A stretch of 64,000 nt of DNA from Candidatus Poribacteria bacterium (GTDB lineage Bacteria > Poribacteria > WGA-4E > WGA-3G): NCBI GenBank assembly GCA_022827225.1, contig JAJDTJ010000026.1:1-64000 (forward strand), written 5' to 3'. The position numbers were made by a program, and so were the translations under genes. Below, one piece after another: positions 8,382 through 16,256 of this stretch. The notes under the pieces are model-generated. The model saw only the letters and a program-made list of their open reading frames with translations, was not told where the DNA came from and searched no databases. The number at the start of each line of letters is the position of its first letter. Positions within the stretch are counted from its first letter, which is position 1.

Positions 8382-9584
8382 CTATTCCGTTAGTGCCTGA
8401 TAAGTCAGGACTTGAAATTGCTGGTGGAAAGGGTATCGGTTCCCGAAAAGTTGTGTCATGACCAAACCGACCAATTCCTCCTGTGGATCAATCCAGAAAG
8501 CGGTAGCGGCGGCACCAGCCCAACTGAAATTACCGACGGACTCCAAAATATTCGGAGGGTTTTTCTGCGTAACAATACTAAAACCGAGTCCGAACCAATT
8601 GTCGTGATGCGGATAACGTATGAGTTCCACCGTCTTTTTTCCCAATATACGGACCCCATCGAGTTCACCGTCGTTGAGCAGCATCTGGGAAAATCGCATG
8701 TAATCTGCGGCGGTTGAGAGCAATCCACCGCCCCCGGATGGGAAAAATGTGAATTCATCGTTTGCGAGTGCTGGGGTGTCAACACGTATGAGTCCATTCT
8801 GGTCAGTGGGTCCATACGCTGCCGCCAACCTATCTCGTTTCTCCGGTGGCACCGAAAATCCGGTATCTACCATACCGAGGGGTCCGAAAAGGCGTGTCTG
8901 CAGGAATTCCTCGAACGACATTCCGGAAATCACCTCTATAAGGTAGCCGAGTACATCGGTAGAGACACCATAGGTCCACTTTTCACCGGGTTCATGCGCG
9001 AGCGGGATTTCGCCGAGTTTTTTGACCATATCCGCGAGTGTTGAACCGGGTTCAAAGATATTTGCCTTTCTATAGTGCTCATCAATCGGTTTATTGCCGC
9101 CTCCGTAAGCTAACCCCGCAGTATGCGTGAGGAGGTGCTTGATAGTTATCTTTTTCTTGGCATCCAAGACCTCGGTTTGATCCTCATTGTAGACCTTCAT
9201 GTTTTCAAATTCAGGGATAAACCTGGAGACAGGCGTGCCGAGTTGAAAATGCCCTTCCTCATAGAGTATCATCACAGCAATGCTGGTAACCGGTTTCGAC
9301 ATGGAGTAGATACGGAAGATCGTATCCGGTTCGACGGGTTTGCTATTCTCAACGTCTCGCATGCCGATGGTTTCAAAATGGACGATCTTCCCACGGCGCG
9401 CGATGGCTGTCAGAAGTCCGGGTAGGTTTCCGTTATCAATGTAACCTTGCATGACGGGTCGGATACGCTCAAGACGTTCAGCGGAAACACCGACCTTTTC
9501 CGGTACTGTCATGGGGAGTCCCTGTCCGAATGCGAATGCTGTCATCGAAAAAAACAGTAAAGATATGTACGCTAATTTTTCCAA
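8382..9584 (-). CDS. Serine hydrolase, class C beta-lactamase family (exported copy B)
   Basis: The product is 400 residues with a signal peptide ending A-F-A-F-G-Q, the S-M-S-K-P nucleophile motif and Y-G-V-S-T-D. It starts at a TTG codon with AAAGGAG six bases upstream. Most of its sequence aligns without gaps to the preceding exported copy, so this is a recent tandem duplicate. The three genes may have diverged in substrate or in location. Confidence 0.88.
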   Translation of the reverse strand: MEKLAYISLLFFSMTAFAFGQGLPMTVPEKVGVSAERLERIRPVMQGYIDNGNLPGLLTAIARRGKIVHFETIGMRDVENSKPVEPDTIFRIYSMSKPVTSIAVMILYEEGHFQLGTPVSRFIPEFENMKVYNEDQTEVLDAKKKITIKHLLTHTAGLAYGGGNKPIDEHYRKANIFEPGSTLADMVKKLGEIPLAHEPGEKWTYGVSTDVLGYLIEVISGMSFEEFLQTRLFGPLGMVDTGFSVPPEKRDRLAAAYGPTDQNGLIRVDTPALANDEFTFFPSGGGGLLSTAADYMRFSQMLLNDGELDGVRILGKKTVELIRYPHHDNWFGLGFSIVTQKNPPNILESVGNFSWAGAAATAFWIDPQEELVGLVMTQLFGNRYPFHQQFQVLTYQALTE

Positions 9585-9598
9585 TCCATTCTCCTTTA

Positions 9599-9735
9599 AT
9601 GGTTGTCAGTACGGCTTTTCTGCGAAAAACCTTTCGGTCTCCAGTTCTCGGTTAAGAGGGTTCTTGTGGCGGTTATAGATTGTGTCCCTGCCACAAAGGG
9701 ACTCTTAACCGAAAACCGTTAACTGATAACCGACA
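9599..9735. repeat. Intergenic hairpin repeat, copy 3 (diverged)
   Basis: It has the same order of elements as the two spacers downstream, with stem GGCTTTTC-TGC-GAAAAACC containing one mismatch (9613-9631), then TTTCGGT, a TTAAGAG...CTCTTAA inverted pair and ACCGAAAACCGTTAACTG. Confidence 0.75.
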
Positions 9736-9737
9736 AC

Positions 9738-10550
9738 CTATTGTACAAGCTTGAGGTATCCCCAGCGTGTTGCGAGTTTTCCGCTGGGTTCAACGCTGAG
9801 GATTTGCGCTAAGCCGACATCCATCGCTTCTTGGATTTCCTTTTCGGTGCGTGCGACGTTAGAGATGCGTATCTCATCAATGATACCTTTTAATCCGTTT
9901 GCGTTATCAAGGTTCGGTACGCCAATCGTAATTGGGTCGTTGCTCTGAAACGACTGCGCGTTGGGTGCCTCGGTTTCCAATTTACCATCAACGTAAAGTC
10001 GCCCCATCTTGCCATCATAGGTAAAGGCGAGATGATGCCACCTATTGTCTGTGATGACAGACGTTCCATCTATACTGAATGCACACGCGCCATTTGCGCC
10101 GATCTGTGCGTGTAAAGTGCTTTTATCTACATGCACCCAGATGCCGTAGTTTCGATTGGTACACCCTGCCTGCTGTTTGCAGACGATACCTTGCCACTTA
10201 CCTGTACTCTCTTCCACTTTAACCCATGCTTCAATACTGAGTGTTTCCAACTCCAGTTTTTTGGTAGAATCCACGACGACGTAGCCGCCAGCATCGCCGG
10301 GTAACTCTAACCCAGTTCCGAATTTTGCCTTTACCCACTTCGGGCTTCCTTTGAAGTTGCCATCGTGTCCATTCCCAGACGCGTCTTTGACGGTCTTTCC
10401 GTTCCCTTCCTCAAAGAGCCAGACAGCGACAGTATGTTTATCCACCGCTGCGTCCACTCGTCCAATACCAATGAGGATCGTAACTCCGAGTGTGAGAAAA
10501 AGACACACGACGCTATAGAAAGTTTTCGTATCGGTGATATGCATAGTCAT
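9738..10550 (-). CDS. LamG-domain (concanavalin A-like) secreted protein
   Basis: This 270-residue protein has an N-terminal signal peptide followed by one LamG/jellyroll domain. The domain opens A-V-W-L-F-E-E-G-N-G-K with D-A-S-G-N-G-H-D-G, and continues with the typical W-H-H-L-A-F-T-Y-D-G-K strand and L-Y-V-D-G-K. It closes with I-D-E-I-R-I-S-N-V-A-R-T. The last 20 residues (L-S-V-E-P-S-G-K-L-A-T-R-W-G) form a tail also found in the plus-strand LamG gene at 46017. The start is decided by AAAGGAGGG. The likely role is carbohydrate binding or surface adhesion; the ligand is unknown. Confidence 0.85.
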   Translation of the reverse strand: MTMHITDTKTFYSVVCLFLTLGVTILIGIGRVDAAVDKHTVAVWLFEEGNGKTVKDASGNGHDGNFKGSPKWVKAKFGTGLELPGDAGGYVVVDSTKKLELETLSIEAWVKVEESTGKWQGIVCKQQAGCTNRNYGIWVHVDKSTLHAQIGANGACAFSIDGTSVITDNRWHHLAFTYDGKMGRLYVDGKLETEAPNAQSFQSNDPITIGVPNLDNANGLKGIIDEIRISNVARTEKEIQEAMDVGLAQILSVEPSGKLATRWGYLKLVQ

Positions 10551-10622
10551 TTTTGTCCCTCCTTTACTTTGGTATTCTATCAAAAAAGGACTTTTAAAGT
10601 CAAACGTTTTAGATAAAAAACA

Positions 10623-10651
10623 TTGACAGTAGACAACATATCACATATAAT
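10623..10651 (+). promoter_or_regulatory. Consensus sigma-70 promoter
   Basis: TTGACA and TATAAT are both perfect and are separated by exactly 17 bases. They point at the oxidoreductase gene, with a predicted start of transcription near 10658 and a leader of about 60 bases. Confidence 0.8.
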
Positions 10652-10716
10652 TTGATATATTCCGTTAGGCGCAGACGCGCGAATCACGATTGAAATAGAT
10701 AGATAAGGAGACTTCA

Positions 10717-11892
10717 ATGGCAACCGAACGAATTAAGATGGGATTAATAGGATGCGGTGGTATGTCCGGCGCACACATGAGAGCGTATCGGGAACTCTGG
10801 TCGAAAGGACTGAGGGATTTTGAGATCGTTGCGGCGTGCGATATCGCCTCGGAACGCGCCGAAGAACGTGCCAATCAGGCGCACGAATTTCAAGGCGGGA
10901 CAAAGCCTGCTGTGTATACAGAAGTCGATGAGATGCTTGCGAAACATCCTGATTTGGAATGTGTTGACATCTGCGCGCTTCATAGTGCCCACCATACGCT
11001 TGCAGTGCCTGCGCTGGATGCGGGGAAACACGTTATTATTGAAAAACCGTTCGGTATCACAATGCGTGCTTGCCAATTGATGATGGAAGCGGCGGAACGG
11101 AACGGCAAGATTATCTCTGTCGCTGAAAACTATCGTCTGGCACGTATCCAACGCACCCGGAGTTGGGCAATTGCCCAGGGACGTATCGGTGAGCCGCGTA
11201 TGTTCTTCTGGATTGAAGTCGGCGAAAACCTCGGTAAATGGGGCTGGCGTAACTTCAAGATGGATGCCGGCGGCGGCTGGGCATTAGATGGTGGTGTGCA
11301 TTTCACGGACCTGATGCGCTATATCCTCGGTTTGGAAGCTGAAGAAGTTTACGCAATCAATAAGGCGTATGAACCGTATCGCTACGACAACCCGGGTGAA
11401 CGTGAAGGTGGCTATGCCGTTGATGTTGAAGATGCGATGATTGCCACTATCAAGTTTGAACAAGGTGTTACGGCGCAGTGGACGTGGGTCGGTTCTGCAC
11501 CGGCACACGGTTTCGGTCAACATACCGTCTACGGCAGTGAGGGGGCACTTGATTGGGGTAGGGGTTTGGTGCCACGCGGCGGTGAACCCATCTCCAACGA
11601 GGACCTGATGAAAGAATTCACGGAGAGCCTCAGCGATTCGGAACGGGAATACTACTTTCCAAGTGGCGTTGAAGATACCGTCGCAATTGAGCTGAAATAC
11701 TTTGCCGATGCGATCCGAAGCGGTGGTAAACCTGAAGTGGATGCCGTCGAAGGGATGCGGTCTGAAGCGATATGTATGGCAGTCTATGAATCTGGATGGT
11801 TTGGTCGTCCCGTGACAATTGCCGAGATCGAAAATTGCGAACTCGAAGGCTATCAGAAAGAAATTAACGATAAGTTGGGGATTGGCAGTTAG
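10717..11892 (+). CDS. Gfo/Idh/MocA family oxidoreductase
   Basis: This 391-residue protein has an N-terminal NAD(P)-binding Rossmann fold (M-G-L-I-G-C-G-G-M-S-G) and the family hallmark E-K-P-F-G-I. A C-terminal alpha/beta domain follows, with G-G-W-A-L-D-G-G-V-H-F. Relatives oxidise sugars, inositols or amino sugars. The exact substrate cannot be told. The ATG has GGAG seven bases upstream and lies behind a consensus promoter. The next gene encodes a short-chain dehydrogenase, so the pair may act in one catabolic pathway. Confidence 0.9.
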   Translation: MATERIKMGLIGCGGMSGAHMRAYRELWSKGLRDFEIVAACDIASERAEERANQAHEFQGGTKPAVYTEVDEMLAKHPDLECVDICALHSAHHTLAVPALDAGKHVIIEKPFGITMRACQLMMEAAERNGKIISVAENYRLARIQRTRSWAIAQGRIGEPRMFFWIEVGENLGKWGWRNFKMDAGGGWALDGGVHFTDLMRYILGLEAEEVYAINKAYEPYRYDNPGEREGGYAVDVEDAMIATIKFEQGVTAQWTWVGSAPAHGFGQHTVYGSEGALDWGRGLVPRGGEPISNEDLMKEFTESLSDSEREYYFPSGVEDTVAIELKYFADAIRSGGKPEVDAVEGMRSEAICMAVYESGWFGRPVTIAEIENCELEGYQKEINDKLGIGS

Positions 11893-11938
11893 CAGTCGTT
11901 GAAGGGGCAGGTTCCTCCGGTCGATCACACGGTTGTAT

Positions 11939-11992
11939 CGTGGAAACCACGCCCCTACGAATACACGGTCGTGGAAACTACGCCCCTACGAA
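11939..11992. repeat. Short direct repeat CGTGGAAAC(C/T)ACGCCCCTACGAA
   Basis: Two copies of a 23-base unit (11939-11961 and 11970-11992) lie between the two plus-strand genes. The ...CGCCCCTACG core also occurs inside the heme A synthase gene near 25570. Confidence 0.7.
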
Positions 11993-12021
11993 CAGACCTC
12001 CTAGTTAATACGGAGTAGATC

Positions 12022-12822
12022 ATGGATCGCTTGAACGGGAAGGTTGCGATTGTTACGGGTGCAGGCAAAAAGGGTGAAGTTGATGGGACGGGCTACGCGA
12101 CATCCATGCTTTTCGCGAGAGAGGGTGCGAAAGTCCTGTTGGCAGACATTTCTCCTGAAAATGCTAACGCCACACTTGCCGAAATTGAGGGAGAAGGTGG
12201 TGAAGCCTCGGTATTCATCGGGGATCTATCTACGGAGGCAGCTTGCGCCGGGATGGTAGCGGCTGCCGTTGAACGCTTCGGTAAAGTGAATGTCCTCTTT
12301 AACAACGTCGGCCTCGGCGGTTCTGGAATGGTCACGGAGGTAGACGCGGAGAAATGGGATAAAGTGATGGATGTCAACCTCAAGAGTATGGTCATGGCGT
12401 GCAAGCATGCGGTGCCTCAGATGGCTGAGGCAGGCGGTGGCTCCATTATTAATGTTTCATCTATTGACGCACTGCGGGCGGGATCATCTCGGAATCTCCC
12501 TTATGCGGCAGCGAAAGGTGGCATGATCTCCGCGACCAAGGTGATGGCGGTTCACCATGGCCGCGATAATATCCGAGTGAACTGTATCGCACCTGGGCAT
12601 CTCTATGCCTCGTTTCCGGCTCCTTATTTGAGTGAGGCAGAACGGGAACGCCGCCGTCTTATCGGCCCCCTGGGCACAGAGGGCACCGCATGGGATGTCG
12701 CTTGGGCGACCGTTTTCCTCGCCAGCGACGAGTCGAAGTGGATATCCGGTGTTGTTATTCCGATTGATGCCGGTTTACTTGCCGCAACACCGCTCGCCGT
12801 TGTGCATCAATTGGACGAATAA
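12022..12822 (+). CDS. Short-chain dehydrogenase/reductase (SDR)
   Basis: This 266-residue classical SDR has an N-terminal nucleotide-binding motif, an N-N-V-G strand, the catalytic serine in N-V-S-S-I-D and Y-A-A-A-K as the Y-x-x-x-K motif. The glycine-rich loop is longer than usual (T-G-A-G-K-K-G-E-V-D-G-T-G-Y-A instead of T-G-x-x-x-G-I-G). GGAG lies seven bases before the ATG. It is likely co-transcribed with the upstream Gfo/Idh/MocA gene. The substrate is unknown. Confidence 0.9.
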   Translation: MDRLNGKVAIVTGAGKKGEVDGTGYATSMLFAREGAKVLLADISPENANATLAEIEGEGGEASVFIGDLSTEAACAGMVAAAVERFGKVNVLFNNVGLGGSGMVTEVDAEKWDKVMDVNLKSMVMACKHAVPQMAEAGGGSIINVSSIDALRAGSSRNLPYAAAKGGMISATKVMAVHHGRDNIRVNCIAPGHLYASFPAPYLSEAERERRRLIGPLGTEGTAWDVAWATVFLASDESKWISGVVIPIDAGLLAATPLAVVHQLDE

Positions 12823-12865
12823 TGGACAGGGCATCACATAGATATTCAACTCGTAGAGGATAACG

Positions 12866-13795
12866 TTATGGCGAGTTCCACAAGTAGTTTATGTTGAATC
12901 TTACTGGATCCTCAGCAGCGACGAGTCCTTCCATTCGTACCTTTAGATCTAAAAGATCGGCGGACTGCGTTGGATAAAAGAACTGAATACCTACCTCGTT
13001 ATTGGGACCAATGAATTGTGCAAAACCCGTTATATCATCATCTGTTAGCTGTTTTCCATTTAGGGTAACTGTTACGCCGCTTTCGCTAAGTGTCGGTGGA
13101 TTTTGGGCAATTGTTCCCTCCGGGTAGTATATCCAGATAATCCAGCCGTGTCCATCATTGGTATCATCTGGATTATTACCGTTGTTACCACCATTGCCGC
13201 CGTTATTACCGCCATTGCCGCCGTTATTACCGTTATTTCCGCCATTGCCGTTATTTCCGCCGTTATTTCCGTTGTTATTTCCGCCGTTATTACCGTTGTT
13301 ATTGCCGCCGTTATTACCGTTGTTATTGCCGTTATTTCCGCCGTTATTACCGTTATTATTACCGTTGTTATTACCATTATTGCCACCGTTGCCGTTGTTA
13401 TCATCCTGTCCGTTAGGCGTTGACGGATCGTCGTTTGATGGGTCTCCTGTCGTATCTGGCGGTGTCTGTGGGATTGGGACTCTTTCTACGCGCACAACAG
13501 GTTTCCCTTCATAATAGAATAGATACAGGTCTTTTTCCGGATAGATGTGGATGTTAGATGCGTTTGTTCCGGCTGGGTTGCCTCCCGTTCCTGGTGTACG
13601 TCCTAAGCAGGTTGAGTCGAGAGCATCCTGAAAGCAGACGACATTCCCATCCGTTGAGACCAGGTAGCGGTCCACGTCACGAACACCGAGGTTTGAACCT
13701 GTATAAGACATTTCGGAACACCCCACGATGCTGAAAAGGATAATTAGGATTCCGAGAACGCATTCCATCGTTAAAAGTCTAATTATTTTTTTCAT
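12866..13795 (-). CDS. Lipoprotein with Asn/Gly-rich low-complexity segment
   Basis: This 309-residue protein has a type II signal peptide with lipobox S-I-V-G-C. The N-terminal part (C-S-E-M-S-Y-T-G, then V-D-R-Y-L and V-V-C-F-Q-D-A) is shared with the next gene upstream, a clear paralogue. The middle (about residues 130-215) is almost only Asn and Gly, with a little Asp. A C-terminal part of about 90 residues resumes the paralogous sequence (W-I-I-W-I-Y-Y-P-E-G). No enzyme motif is visible. It probably sits in the outer membrane, with the Asn/Gly run acting as a flexible linker. Confidence 0.85.
   Translation of the reverse strand: MKKIIRLLTMECVLGILIILFSIVGCSEMSYTGSNLGVRDVDRYLVSTDGNVVCFQDALDSTCLGRTPGTGGNPAGTNASNIHIYPEKDLYLFYYEGKPVVRVERVPIPQTPPDTTGDPSNDDPSTPNGQDDNNGNGGNNGNNNGNNNGNNGGNNGNNNGNNGGNNNGNNGGNNNGNNGGNNGNGGNNGNNGGNGGNNGGNGGNNGNNPDDTNDGHGWIIWIYYPEGTIAQNPPTLSESGVTVTLNGKQLTDDDITGFAQFIGPNNEVGIQFFYPTQSADLLDLKVRMEGLVAAEDPVRFNINYLWNSP
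13165..13410 (-). repeat. Low-complexity Asn/Gly coding repeat
   Basis: A stretch of about 240 bases is made of reiterated AAC/AAT and GGC/GGT codons (seen on the plus strand as runs of ccgttatt and accgttgtt). It encodes the Asn/Gly linker of the lipoprotein and is open to slippage-driven length change. Confidence 0.85.
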
Positions 13796-13819
13796 AACTT
13801 CGCTCCTGCTTAGATACTA

Positions 13820-14590
13820 CTATAGTGGGCGTAACCGTAGGATGTTTGTGTCACTATCAGATGTTACATTATCAGCACTAATGTGGAAGGTTGCCGTATT
13901 GCCAGGAACCAGTCTATCCACTTGGATCGTTATCTCTGGTGCTTGCGTTTCGATGGAAAACTGAACGCCGCGTCTGCCATCAAATTTATCAATTTGTGTG
14001 AAGTCGTTGATATCTAAGTCTCTCCGCGTATTCGTGCCAACGACGTTTCCTTCAACGATCCTAATATCGAATCCACTGGTTTCAGGTGTTCCTCCACGAT
14101 TTGCTTCACGGAATGTATCTGGGTAGTATATCTCGATAACCCAGCCTTTGGAAATATAGCCTGTATTGCCACTGTTCAAATTGACATTTGGTGGCAGTTC
14201 CGCTCTGCCGGTTTCTACCAATTCCTGTACGATTTGTGTGGTGTCCATTAACCGCTTCGCTTCCAAAACAGGTCGTCCTTGATAATCAAACACATAGACG
14301 ATATTTGTTGGATGAACGTGGACGGTAGGAGTATAGTTTATATTTGTCGCGTCAATTTCTGTTGTATCCAACAGAAGTTTTACGCAGACGGTATCAAATC
14401 CATCCTGAAGGCAGACGGTATCTTCTTCAATTGCGTTAAGATACTGGTCCACGTGGCCGACAGTCAGCGTTGGACCGGTATAAGGAATATCAGAGCAGCC
14501 TGTTATGCTGATAAGCATAACCAGAACACCACTAATTAAGCTTAGATATCGGAAGGATATATTGCTAATTTTTATGTTTACTTTTTCCAC
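13820..14590 (-). CDS. Lipoprotein, paralogue of the Asn/Gly-rich lipoprotein
   Basis: This 256-residue protein has lipobox S-I-T-G-C, then C-S-D-I-P-Y-T-G and V-D-Q-Y-L, matching the start of the neighbouring lipoprotein. The middle is not Asn/Gly-rich. It contains W-V-I-E-I-Y-Y-P-D before a C-terminal beta-rich domain, again parallel to its paralogue. I do not recognise a named family. The two genes are tandem and probably arose by duplication, with the low-complexity linker gained or lost afterwards. Confidence 0.82.
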   Translation of the reverse strand: MEKVNIKISNISFRYLSLISGVLVMLISITGCSDIPYTGPTLTVGHVDQYLNAIEEDTVCLQDGFDTVCVKLLLDTTEIDATNINYTPTVHVHPTNIVYVFDYQGRPVLEAKRLMDTTQIVQELVETGRAELPPNVNLNSGNTGYISKGWVIEIYYPDTFREANRGGTPETSGFDIRIVEGNVVGTNTRRDLDINDFTQIDKFDGRRGVQFSIETQAPEITIQVDRLVPGNTATFHISADNVTSDSDTNILRLRPL

Positions 14591-14779
14591 AATGTTGCTC
14601 CTTTATCAGAGGACTTGTATTCACGCAAATGGTACATTTTAGAGTGACTTTCAAACATTACAGATAAACGATAAGTACCGATGTTGCGTTTCACTAATTT
14701 TGGTCATCATGCCAAATTTAGCCGAAGGTAGGAGAACGGAATGGATCCAGGGGGGCTTTTTAGGGAAAATTAGATAGTC

Positions 14780-14812
14780 AGGGTGCGCGTTAGGTAAACC
14801 GCACCCTTTTTT
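14780..14812. terminator. Hairpin with T-tract
   Basis: AGGGTGCG (14780-14787) pairs with CGCACCCT (14800-14807) and is followed on the plus strand by a T-run. It lies just past the end of the minus-strand PCP_red gene, where the T-run is on the wrong side for that gene, so its direction is unsure. Confidence 0.4.
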
Positions 14813-14829
14813 GATTTCAAACTGTCCTG

Positions 14830-15360
14830 TTAGAACTGTGCGGGGAAGTTACCGCGTGCGGCATCCATGACTTCGCCTGTAATTTCATCGTGTCCGTTGT
14901 CTTTGGCGAAACTTTCGATGCCCATCTTCGCCATCGGACGTACGAAAGCGGGGATCCGATCTAAGCGTTCAAGTGCCTCGGCTGTCCAGACAGGACCGGT
15001 CGGTTCAGTAGGTTCCGAATCTTCTTGAAACGCATCAGAGATAACGCCAGTAAAGGGGCATTTTCCGCCTTCAGTAGTTTCACCTGAACCGGTTTCTGAT
15101 GAAAACATATTAGGCATTGATTCGCTCTTTGCTGTTTCTAATTGTGAGCGCAGCAGCTGCATCGGTTGTGCTGCTTCGTTCGTACCACCGAGTTTGAGAT
15201 CTAAGGATTTTAGCATTTGCGTTTCTGATGGGTTGAGGAACATAGCGATCTCTGTAAAGCAGTCGGGACATTCAAAAAGTGCTGTCACGGAGCCTTGCTC
15301 AGGACGGGTTACGTCTTTAAATTTCATGGCTGTATCGCAGTCTGTACACAGGAACTTCAT
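14830..15360 (-). CDS. Zinc-ribbon plus PCP_red-domain protein
   Basis: This 176-residue protein starts with a four-cysteine zinc ribbon (C-T-D-C about residues 5-8 and C-P-D-C about 31-34). It ends with a PCP_red domain (W-T-A-E-A-L-E-R-L-D-R-I-P, then V-R-P-M-A-K and D-E-I-T), the helical module known from the C-terminus of the light-independent protochlorophyllide reductase B subunit. Nothing else here suggests chlorophyll synthesis, so the domain must serve another, probably metal- or redox-related role. The gene lies 11 bases after an Mrp-type ATPase gene. AAAGGAG precedes the ATG. Confidence 0.82.
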   Translation of the reverse strand: MKFLCTDCDTAMKFKDVTRPEQGSVTALFECPDCFTEIAMFLNPSETQMLKSLDLKLGGTNEAAQPMQLLRSQLETAKSESMPNMFSSETGSGETTEGGKCPFTGVISDAFQEDSEPTEPTGPVWTAEALERLDRIPAFVRPMAKMGIESFAKDNGHDEITGEVMDAARGNFPAQF

Positions 15361-15371
15361 TTTTTTCTCCT

Positions 15372-16256
15372 TTAATTTTCTTGAAAAAATGCTTGAATCT
15401 TTTCAGCGACTTGCATGAGTGCTTGGCTCGCCGGTGCGTCTGGGTATTTGTTAATATAAGGGGTTCCGTCATCGTTACAGCGTGCAAGTTTCGGGTCAAA
15501 TGGGATGCTGTTGAGGATTGACTGCTGGAATGTCTTATCAAGCGTTTCGTCAACGGAAAAGAGCGGTTCTTCTTCACCACAATGTTGACATACATAGAAC
15601 GCCATATTCTCGACGACACCGATGATCGGGACCTTTAAGATGTCTCTCGCCATAGTCACCGACTTTTTAACAATCAACTGTGAGACTTCGGAAGGAATCG
15701 TCACAACGACGACACCGCCGAGATTAGGAATAAGTTCTACGACATTTGGAAGGCGATCGGTTCCGGGCGGCAGATCTAATAGCAGATAATCCAAGTTTCC
15801 CCATTCGGTATCGGCGATAAATTCCCGGAGTGCGCCGACCTCCATTGTGCTCCGCCACGTGAACGCATCTTTCTGTGTATGCGCATTCCAGAGGACAGGT
15901 GCGTCGTCTTCAGCCAAGAGTAGATCCATAGAGATCAGTTTGGTGCCGATTGTAGTGACCGCGGGTTTGACACCTGCAGGCGTGTATTCCAGCGTCGCGT
16001 TCCGAACACCCATCATCTTCGCAAGCGTCGGTCCATTGATGTCCGCATCAACGACCCCGACACTGTTCCCTTTCAGCGTGAGTGCAGTAGCGAGATTCGC
16101 GGTGAGTGAACTCTTTCCGACACCACCCTTGCCGCTCATAATTGCCACCGTGTGTTTGACGGAAGCGAGGCGTTTCTGGAGCCGGTCAGCTTGCGCTGTG
16201 ACCTGCCCGATAATGTTGGAGCCGGCATCGCTTGGCAACTCTTTGTAACTTCTCAT
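15372..16256 (-). CDS. Mrp/NBP35-family iron-sulfur cluster carrier ATPase
   Basis: This 294-residue P-loop protein has the deviant Walker A motif S-G-K-G-G-V-G-K-S-S, D-A-D-I-N-G-P-T and, near the C-terminus, the C-x-x-C motif (Y-V-C-Q-H-C-G-E-E) after E-N-M-A. That C-x-x-C bridges an Fe-S cluster at the dimer interface in Mrp/ApbC proteins. The family delivers clusters to apo-enzymes, which fits a cell with so many Fe-S and heme proteins. Its ATG overlaps the stop codon of the PQQ-propeller gene as ATGA. The usual N-terminal MIP18 domain is absent. Confidence 0.88.
   Translation of the reverse strand: MRSYKELPSDAGSNIIGQVTAQADRLQKRLASVKHTVAIMSGKGGVGKSSLTANLATALTLKGNSVGVVDADINGPTLAKMMGVRNATLEYTPAGVKPAVTTIGTKLISMDLLLAEDDAPVLWNAHTQKDAFTWRSTMEVGALREFIADTEWGNLDYLLLDLPPGTDRLPNVVELIPNLGGVVVVTIPSEVSQLIVKKSVTMARDILKVPIIGVVENMAFYVCQHCGEEEPLFSVDETLDKTFQQSILNSIPFDPKLARCNDDGTPYINKYPDAPASQALMQVAEKIQAFFQEN

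Noticed and set aside
5700..9584. Antibiotic-resistance beta-lactamase cluster
   Set aside because: The S-x-x-K family is mostly esterases and peptidases. The K-T-G motif is replaced by W-G-G, and no regulator of AmpR type is present.
13103..13514. Plus-strand open frames over the Asn/Gly repeat (Val/Ile- and Pro/Leu-rich)
   Set aside because: They are shadows of the repetitive codons of the minus-strand lipoprotein and have no ribosome site.
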